Part shown: piece by piece, positions 59,027 to 64,000 of the stretch | How positions within the stretch are numbered: position 1 is the stretch's first letter | How the letters are laid out: the number at the start of each line of letters is the position of its first letter | Source of the DNA: a bacterium D16-76 | GTDB taxonomy: Bacteria; Bacillota; Clostridia; Oscillospirales; Acutalibacteraceae | Assembly: GCA_009917445.1 (NCBI GenBank) | Contig: QZEE01000016.1 | Span: 1-64,000, forward strand | Direction: 5' to 3' | Length of the DNA: 64,000 nt | Notes under the pieces: model-generated | Told to the model about the DNA's origin: nothing | The model's database searches: none | The model's input: the letters and a program-made list of their open reading frames with translations, nothing else | Program-made: the position numbers and the translations under genes

Positions 59027-59932
59027 ATGGAGTTGGGCCAGAACATTGCGCGGCTGCGGAAAGAACGGAATTTGACACAGGAACAGCTTGGCCAGGCCCT
59101 GGGCATATCGGGCCAGGCGGTGAGCAAGTGGGAAAAGGGCGGCGCGCCGGACCCGGAGCTGCTGCCCAGCATTGCAGACCAGCTGGGGGTGAGCATTGAC
59201 GCGTTATATGGGCGGCCCAGCGAGCCGCTGGACAATATGGCGGCGGCCCTGGCCCGTTGGCTGCGGGCGATGCCGGGAGAACAGCGCATGGGGGAATTGT
59301 TCCGGCTGCTGTGCAAGACCACCCAGGTGCCTTATGATATAGATGACAACGAAATAATGGACCATTTTGTGGATAAGATCCTGGACCTTCCGGTGGACAG
59401 CTGCTATTGCAACGATTTTCTCACCCACACGGACGAACTTATCTGGATGCACAGCATCCTTTACACCTCTTGCGGGCTGCAGCTGTCTGTGCCTGCTGAG
59501 GATTGCCCTTTCTATCTGCTTATGCCGGAGCCCCCCGGAGGGTACGGGAAAAACCTGCCGGATAACCACCGGAGCCGCCGCCTGTTTTCGGCGCTGGCGA
59601 TGCCGGGGGCGCTGGAAATCCTGGAGTATTTTTACCGGCAGGAGGAACAGTTTTACTTCCCCTCTGTCCTCTCGAAAAGGGCAGGGGTGTCGCTGGAACA
59701 CACACGCGCCGCTTTAGCCGCTATGGCCCAGTGCAATCTAGTCCGCGAAAGCCGCCTGGAAACCGAGCATGGGTCTGAGAATGTGTACCGCGTCCACAAT
59801 AACGGGGCTATCGTACCTTTCCTCCTGCTGGGGAAGTGGCTGACCGAAAAGGAGGACATCTGGGTGGCTGCTTGGTATAACCGGAAACGGCCGATTCTGC
59901 AAAAAGAGGAAGGGGGCGAGGGGCGTGGATAA
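59027..59932 (+). CDS. XRE regulator with a large C-terminal domain, coupled to an ABC exporter
   Basis: 301 residues from ATG 59027 after GAAGGAGG. Residues 1-62 are an XRE helix-turn-helix (LRKERNLTQEQLGQALGISG, QAVSKWEKGGAPDPELLPSI). The remainder contains a second winged-helix-like region (EILEYFYRQEEQFYFPSVLS, AALAAMAQCNLVRESRLE). It overlaps the ABC transporter gene by 8 bases. A local regulator of that transporter, acting through the palindrome over its -10, is the likely role. Confidence 0.82.
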   Translation: MELGQNIARLRKERNLTQEQLGQALGISGQAVSKWEKGGAPDPELLPSIADQLGVSIDALYGRPSEPLDNMAAALARWLRAMPGEQRMGELFRLLCKTTQVPYDIDDNEIMDHFVDKILDLPVDSCYCNDFLTHTDELIWMHSILYTSCGLQLSVPAEDCPFYLLMPEPPGGYGKNLPDNHRSRRLFSALAMPGALEILEYFYRQEEQFYFPSVLSKRAGVSLEHTRAALAAMAQCNLVRESRLETEHGSENVYRVHNNGAIVPFLLLGKWLTEKEDIWVAAWYNRKRPILQKEEGGEGRG

Positions 59933-61622
59933 TCGGTTTGTAAAGCCTTTTTATGAAAATAACCGGGTCAATTTTGCCCTGGCGGTGCTGCTGAGCACGG
60001 TAATGGCGGCCATGAATATTTTTATCTCTTGGACGTTAGGCGAGGTGGTAGACGCGGTGTCCCAGATGGACGGCCGCGCGCTGGGGAAGGTGGCCTTTGC
60101 CATGGGGGCAGGCACCCCTTGCTTTTTGCTTATTGACCTGCTTGCCCAATGGACTAAGGCCCGGTTTATCCACAAGGGCCTGCGCCAATATAAGGAACAG
60201 GCGTTTTCGGCTATCTCCCAGAAATCCATCCAGGCTTTCAGCAGGGAGAATACAGGCACTTATCTTTCGGCCTTTACAAACGACGCCGCCTCGATTGAGG
60301 AAAATTACCTGGGCCGTTCGGTGACCCTGCTGTTTTATGGCTTGGAATTTGTGTTGACGTTGGCGGTTATGCTGGCCTACAGCCCTGTGTTGACCTTGGC
60401 GGTTGTTGTGCTGTGCCTGCTGCCGGTGGTAGTGTCTGTAACTATGGGCGGGGGGTTAGCGAAACGGGAACGGAAGGTCTCGGATTTGAACGAGAAGTTT
60501 ACGGCCAGGCTTAAAGATTTGTTGGGGGGCTATGCGGTCATTAAGAGCTTTCAGGCCGAGGGCCAGGCCCGCCGCCTTTTTAACGAAGAAAACCGGGCCG
60601 TAGAGACTGCCAAGGAGAAGCGGCGGCGGTATGCGGGTATCTTGTCGGTTGTGTCCAATGCTTCGGGGTTTGTGATGCAGTTTGGCATTTTTCTTATTGG
60701 TGCGGTGCTTGCCATGCGGGGGCACATCACCATAGGCACGGTGCTTGTTTTTGTAAACCTGTGCAACAGCTTGATCAGCCCCATCCAAGTGATACCGGAG
60801 CATTGGGCCAGCCGCAGGGCGGCCAAAGGGCTGGCGGAAAAGCTGGGGGCGTTGGCCCGGGAAAACGTGGAAGAGGACGGAAAGGAAGCCCTGCTTTCGC
60901 TGCAAAAGGAAATCCGGTTTCAGGGCCTTAGCTTTGGGTACGGGCTGGACAAGGATGTTTTGCGGGATATAGATGCCGTGTTTGAAAAAGGGAAAAGTTA
61001 CGCGGTCGTGGGGGCGTCCGGGTCGGGGAAGACCACCTTGCTTAACCTGCTGATGGGGGCCCATCGGGACTACAAAGGCGCGCTGGCCATAGACGGGCAC
61101 GAGCTGCGGGGGTTGTCCGCGGGCAGCTTGTATGACCATATCAGCCTGATAAGCCAGGATGTGTTTATTTTTGACGATACGATACGGGCAAACATCACCA
61201 TGTTTGCGGCCTTCCCACGGGAAGCGGTGGACAGGGCTATCCGGCTGGCGGGGCTGGATGCTGTCATACAGGAGCGGGGCGAGAGCTACCGCTGCGGGGA
61301 GAACGGTGTAAACCTGTCCGGCGGCGAGCGGCAGCGCATTTCCATTGCCCGCAGCCTTTTGAAAGGGGCGGATGTGCTGCTGGTAGACGAAGCGACCTCG
61401 GCGCTGGACAACGAGACAGCCCAGTATATTTCCAGTGCGATTCTGGATTTGCAGGGGCTGACGCGTATTGTAGTCACCCACCGGCTGGACGCGGCGATGC
61501 TGGGGCGGTACGATAAGATACTTATGCTGAAGAATGGGAAGCTCTGCGAGCAGGGACGGTTTGAACAGCTTATGGAGGAGAAGGGGCAGTTTTACGCCCT
61601 GTTTACGGTGACAAATGCTTGA
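59925..61622 (+). CDS. ABC exporter with fused membrane and ATPase domains
   Basis: 565 residues from a GTG at 59925, inside the 3' end of the regulator gene, with GAAGGGGGCGAGG upstream. Six spans (about 1-310) are followed by an ATPase domain with Walker A GASGSGKTTLLNL near 365, signature LSGGERQRISIARSL near 467, Walker B VLLVDEATSALD and the H-loop VTHRLD. It is a type IV half-transporter that works as a dimer; the single gene suggests a homodimer. Substrate unknown. Confidence 0.9.
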   Translation: MDNRFVKPFYENNRVNFALAVLLSTVMAAMNIFISWTLGEVVDAVSQMDGRALGKVAFAMGAGTPCFLLIDLLAQWTKARFIHKGLRQYKEQAFSAISQKSIQAFSRENTGTYLSAFTNDAASIEENYLGRSVTLLFYGLEFVLTLAVMLAYSPVLTLAVVVLCLLPVVVSVTMGGGLAKRERKVSDLNEKFTARLKDLLGGYAVIKSFQAEGQARRLFNEENRAVETAKEKRRRYAGILSVVSNASGFVMQFGIFLIGAVLAMRGHITIGTVLVFVNLCNSLISPIQVIPEHWASRRAAKGLAEKLGALARENVEEDGKEALLSLQKEIRFQGLSFGYGLDKDVLRDIDAVFEKGKSYAVVGASGSGKTTLLNLLMGAHRDYKGALAIDGHELRGLSAGSLYDHISLISQDVFIFDDTIRANITMFAAFPREAVDRAIRLAGLDAVIQERGESYRCGENGVNLSGGERQRISIARSLLKGADVLLVDEATSALDNETAQYISSAILDLQGLTRIVVTHRLDAAMLGRYDKILMLKNGKLCEQGRFEQLMEEKGQFYALFTVTNA

Positions 61623-61663
61623 TGGCCTGTTGGGCAGGGGAGGGCCCCCAATGTTTTGTACAA

Positions 61664-61695
61664 AAAAGCCAGCGCCTAAAACGGTGCTGGCTTTT
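61664..61695. terminator. Bidirectional terminator between the ABC exporter and HPr-like gene
   Basis: AAAAAGCCAGC and GCTGGCTTTT arms around GCCTAAAACGGT, with A and T tracts on either side. Confidence 0.85.
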
Positions 61696-61741
61696 CCCTA
61701 TGTAATTTATCTTGGTTTGCCTCGTGTGGCCTTGGGCTTCC

Positions 61742-62005
61742 TTACTCCCCTAATTCCACTTCCAGCAGCTGGACGGCATATGCCAATGCTTCCGCCTCAT
61801 CGGGGCCGCTGCACTCCAACTCAAGCTGGGCCTGGGCCGGGATGCTGGCGGCCATCAGGTTCATCATGCTTTTGCCGTCGGCGCGGAAGCCGGCATAGGT
61901 GAGCCGGATACTGCTGGAAAAACGGCCCATTTCCTGGGAAAAGGTGCCGGCGGGACGCATATGGAAATTGGACGAGCTGTTCCATGTAACTGCCTTTTTA
62001 ACCAT
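61742..62005 (-). CDS. HPr-family phosphocarrier-like protein
   Basis: 87 residues. The active-site histidine is kept in NFHMRPAGTFSQEMGRF, where most HPr proteins have HARPA. The regulatory serine region is kept as GKSMMNLMAASIPAQAQLEL. The C-terminal half ECSGPDEAEALAYAVQLLE is typical HPr/Crh. It could be the general PTS phosphocarrier, or a Crh-like regulatory paralog; no other PTS gene is in the window. Confidence 0.85.
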   Translation of the reverse strand: MVKKAVTWNSSSNFHMRPAGTFSQEMGRFSSSIRLTYAGFRADGKSMMNLMAASIPAQAQLELECSGPDEAEALAYAVQLLEVELGE

Positions 62006-62053
62006 GTGCCCATCTCCTTATGAACGCGTGGGGCGCGCTTGCCCCATGCAGGG

Positions 62054-63811
62054 TTACAGTGTTTTACAGCCTTCCCCTTCTGCCGGGTCGGCAAAGATCG
62101 TTTTGTAGTTGGTGTAGGTTACCATGCCGGGGCGGGCCCCCTGCGGCTTGTTTACATGGCGTACCTGGGTGTAATCCACCGGCACCTGGGCCGATGCCCT
62201 TGCCCGGCTGTGCCGTGCCGCCAGGGCCGCCGCCTGCCCCATAGCCGCCTGGGTGGGGGTGCGGCCCTCTGCCACCAGCACCGTGTGGGAACCGGGTATA
62301 TTTTTGACATGGAACCACCAATCGTTATTATTGGCGGTGCGCATAGTAAGCTGGTCGTTTTGGCGGTTGTTGCGGCCTACCAGCACGGTGAAGCCGTCGG
62401 CCACCTCAAAGCGCAGGGGGGCGCTGGGCGAGGCCTTTTGGGCCTTTTTGCCCCGCTGGGCCCGCAGGTAGCCCTGCTCGGTCAGCTCCCCGCGGATTTC
62501 AATCAAGTCCCGCTCGGTTTCGGCCCGGGCCAGGGCGTCCAGCACAGAATCTAAATATTCCAGCTCCCTTTCCGCCAGGGCGATCTGCTCCCGCAATTTC
62601 TCCTCGGCGGTCTTGGCTTTGCGGTATTCTTTATAGTATTTCTGGGCGTTTTGCGAGGGCGTTAGTGCCGGGTCCAGCTTGATATGCGTTAAGGGCTGGC
62701 CCTCCTGGTAGTAGTCCGGCAGGTCTGCCGACTGGGCCCCTTTAGGCAGGTTATACAGGTTGGCGCTGATTAAATCCCCGGCCACCCGCAGGGCGTCCCG
62801 TTGGGCGCACTGGTCCAGTTCCCCCCGCTGGGCCCCCATTTTCCGGGTAAGCCGCTCCGCATGGTTGGAGAGCATCCGCAGCAAATCCTGTTCCCGCACC
62901 CGCATGCGCTCTTGCTGGTCTTTTTCCCGGTAGAAGCCGTCCAGCAGCTGGGAGAAGGTCCCGGCGGTCTTTACGACTGCGGAGGTGCCGTACTGGTGGA
63001 TGTCCACAAAGGAAAAATCCAGCGGCTTTTTTGCTGTATCAATGGCCATAAAAGGGGTGCCGGTAAGCCCTGTCACCGTTTCTTTTAGCTGCTGCAGGAA
63101 GAATTGCAGGCGGAAGGCCTGTTCTTCTGTAAGGGTATGGGCAGTTAGCTCCCGCCCGCGCCCTGCCTGGTAGGCCACCTCCCGGCAGACAATAGGCGAC
63201 ACCCCCTGCAATACGGCCAGGATCGCTTTTGAGAGCTCCATGTCACGGGGCAGGGCCCCCATGGCCTGCACGGCTTCCTGGGCCGTATGGGTAAGCAGGC
63301 ACAGCTTGTCCTGGGGCGGGGGCAGGTGGTAGGTAAGCCCCGGCAGCACCAGGCGCTGGGAGGACATTTCCGCGTCCACCCGTTTTAAGGCGTCGATGAT
63401 CTTGCCGTCTTCCCCGGTAAGGATGATGTTGCTGTATTTCCCCATGATCTCCATGGTCAGCGTCAACGTTACATGGTCTCCCAGCTCGTTGACGGCGTCA
63501 AAATCAAAATGCAGGAGCCGTTCCAGCTCAGGCTGGCGTATGGCGGCGACCTTTGCCCCCTGCAATTTTTTCCGCAAAAGCATGCACAGCATGGGCGGCT
63601 GCTTGGGGTTTTCCAGGGCCACCTCTGTCAAATGCACCCGGGCGCTGTTGGCCCTGGCGGAGAAGAGCACCCGGCAAGCACCCTCCCGGCTGCGGAAAGC
63701 CATTACCAGCTCTTCCCGGTTGGGCTGGTGGATTTTGTCTACCCGCGCCCCGATCAGCGCCCCTTCCAGCTCTTTTTGTATGTGCCGCAGAAACGCGCCG
63801 TCTAATGCCAT
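62054..63811 (-). CDS. rqcH: Ribosome quality control factor RqcH (NFACT family)
   Basis: 585 residues from ATG at 63809-63811 with GGAGG eight bases upstream. NFACT-N opens MALDGAFLRHIQKELEGALI with KIHQPNREELVMAF and NSARVHLT. Coiled-coil segments (about 290-440) follow, and the NFACT-R end has FTVLVGRNNRQNDQLTMRTA, NDWWFHVKNIPGSHTVL and AAALAARHSRARASAQVPVD. RqcH recruits tRNA-Ala to stalled 50S subunits to add alanine tails. Older annotation calls it fibronectin-binding protein. Confidence 0.95.
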   Translation of the reverse strand: MALDGAFLRHIQKELEGALIGARVDKIHQPNREELVMAFRSREGACRVLFSARANSARVHLTEVALENPKQPPMLCMLLRKKLQGAKVAAIRQPELERLLHFDFDAVNELGDHVTLTLTMEIMGKYSNIILTGEDGKIIDALKRVDAEMSSQRLVLPGLTYHLPPPQDKLCLLTHTAQEAVQAMGALPRDMELSKAILAVLQGVSPIVCREVAYQAGRGRELTAHTLTEEQAFRLQFFLQQLKETVTGLTGTPFMAIDTAKKPLDFSFVDIHQYGTSAVVKTAGTFSQLLDGFYREKDQQERMRVREQDLLRMLSNHAERLTRKMGAQRGELDQCAQRDALRVAGDLISANLYNLPKGAQSADLPDYYQEGQPLTHIKLDPALTPSQNAQKYYKEYRKAKTAEEKLREQIALAERELEYLDSVLDALARAETERDLIEIRGELTEQGYLRAQRGKKAQKASPSAPLRFEVADGFTVLVGRNNRQNDQLTMRTANNNDWWFHVKNIPGSHTVLVAEGRTPTQAAMGQAAALAARHSRARASAQVPVDYTQVRHVNKPQGARPGMVTYTNYKTIFADPAEGEGCKTL

Positions 63812-63837
63812 TGGCGCCACCTCCTTTTGATTGGGCT

Positions 63838-63890
63838 GCCGCCCAAACCTGCCTTAAGGGACTTTTTTGGAAAAAAGTCCCTTAAGAATC
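63838..63890. repeat. Intergenic hairpin upstream of rqcH
   Basis: AAGGGACTTTTTT and AAAAAAGTCCCTT form a perfect 13-bp stem around GG. It lies between rqcH and a minus-strand reading frame that enters from the right edge, and could terminate that upstream gene. Confidence 0.7.
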
Positions 63891-63901
63891 TTCAAAAAAC
63901 T

Positions 63902-64000
63902 TTACTTTATAATCCATTGGTGTGCGGCGGTTGTTTTTGACAGCAGGAACGCCGCGCCTGGCAGCCTTTTTCGCAGGTAGGCCGCTAGGAATTCTGCAAA
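63902..64000 (-). CDS. Possible C-terminus of a gene entering from the right edge
   Basis: 32 codons are open to the window edge and end with ATTATAAAG then TAA (63902-63904). The peptide reads FAEFLAAYLRKRLPGAAFLL and then SKTTAAHQWIIK. Composition looks coding, but the stretch is too short to identify. Confidence 0.4.
   Translation of the reverse strand, partial: FAEFLAAYLRKRLPGAAFLLSKTTAAHQWIIK

Noticed and set aside
1-64000. Search by eye for tRNA and rRNA genes.
   Set aside because: No cloverleaf with a GGTTCGANTCC arm and no rRNA-like conserved stretches were noticed; a covariance-model scan would settle it.

Overview
The window looks like chromosome of a GC-rich, low-spore-lineage Clostridia member, most likely Oscillospirales/Ruminococcaceae. 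The evidence is a SCIFF peptide with its radical-SAM maturase, a one-step meso-DAP dehydrogenase, an N-terminal-rubredoxin (reverse) rubrerythrin beside a PerR-type regulator, a preQ1-I riboswitch before queT, RqcH, and Firmicute-type promoters (TTGACA-17-TATAAT) and AGGAGG ribosome sites. The taxonomic call is inference; there are no rRNA or tRNA genes in view.

Positions 1-6840 are the wreck of an integrative conjugative element (ICE). An IS1182-like transposase start leaves the left edge on the minus strand. Then come a Maff2-like membrane protein, a VirB6/TrbL cut after 52 codons and spliced into a 3D-domain protein, a truncated PrgI-like membrane protein, the conserved partner gene and VirD4/TraG coupling protein, a RelB/DinJ-RelE/ParE toxin-antitoxin pair, a chimeric ORF that ends in an excisionase, and an integrase stub of about 11 codons. 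The integrase is gone, so the element should be immobile. A membrane-anchored Mrr-like nuclease (6919-8046) separates it from housekeeping DNA.

Positions 8164-18600: ychF; a minus-strand SCIFF RiPP operon (scfA, an attenuator hairpin, scfB, a translationally coupled Orn/Lys/Arg-decarboxylase-like gene); an unusual LacI-type regulator whose hinge is replaced by a cysteine cluster; then a strongly promoted operon of three tiny paralogous proteins (14502-15163) sharing the C-terminal pattern VxYxNxNGxxxP. TTTATAA palindromes occur at both the regulator's promoter and the peptide promoter. This regulator-peptide module is my best candidate for an undescribed system. An SH3 lipoprotein with two TrkA/KtrA proteins and a PerR-reverse rubrerythrin pair follow.

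Positions 19129-28777: a solute importer (binding protein, two permeases, fused double ATPase), an MFS transporter, a LacI regulator with a palindromic operator, and two CE1/EstA-like esterases, which together resemble an uptake-and-deacylation locus. Positions 28899-46121 are mostly minus strand: ddh, an Lrp-aminotransferase-DUF362-ispE operon, PHP and Nudix hydrolases, a three-module CoA-disulfide reductase/rhodanese/sulfite-reductase protein, YbaK and a formate/nitrite transporter, an AraC regulator divergent from galT, and a ddl-murI-DUF1934 wall operon. Positions 46386-52026 hold uvrB, a nitroreductase, uvrA and a small coupled ORF. The rest has a GNAT enzyme, a preQ1 riboswitch-queT-ktrB operon, an XRE membrane regulator, dnaJ, a MATE pump, an XRE regulator coupled to an ABC exporter, an HPr-like protein and rqcH.

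Intergenic gaps repeatedly carry a mosaic family of GC-rich palindromic repeats, with near-identical copies at 30020-30166 and 36537-36680 and MITE-like copies at 35390-35560 and 40640-40945.
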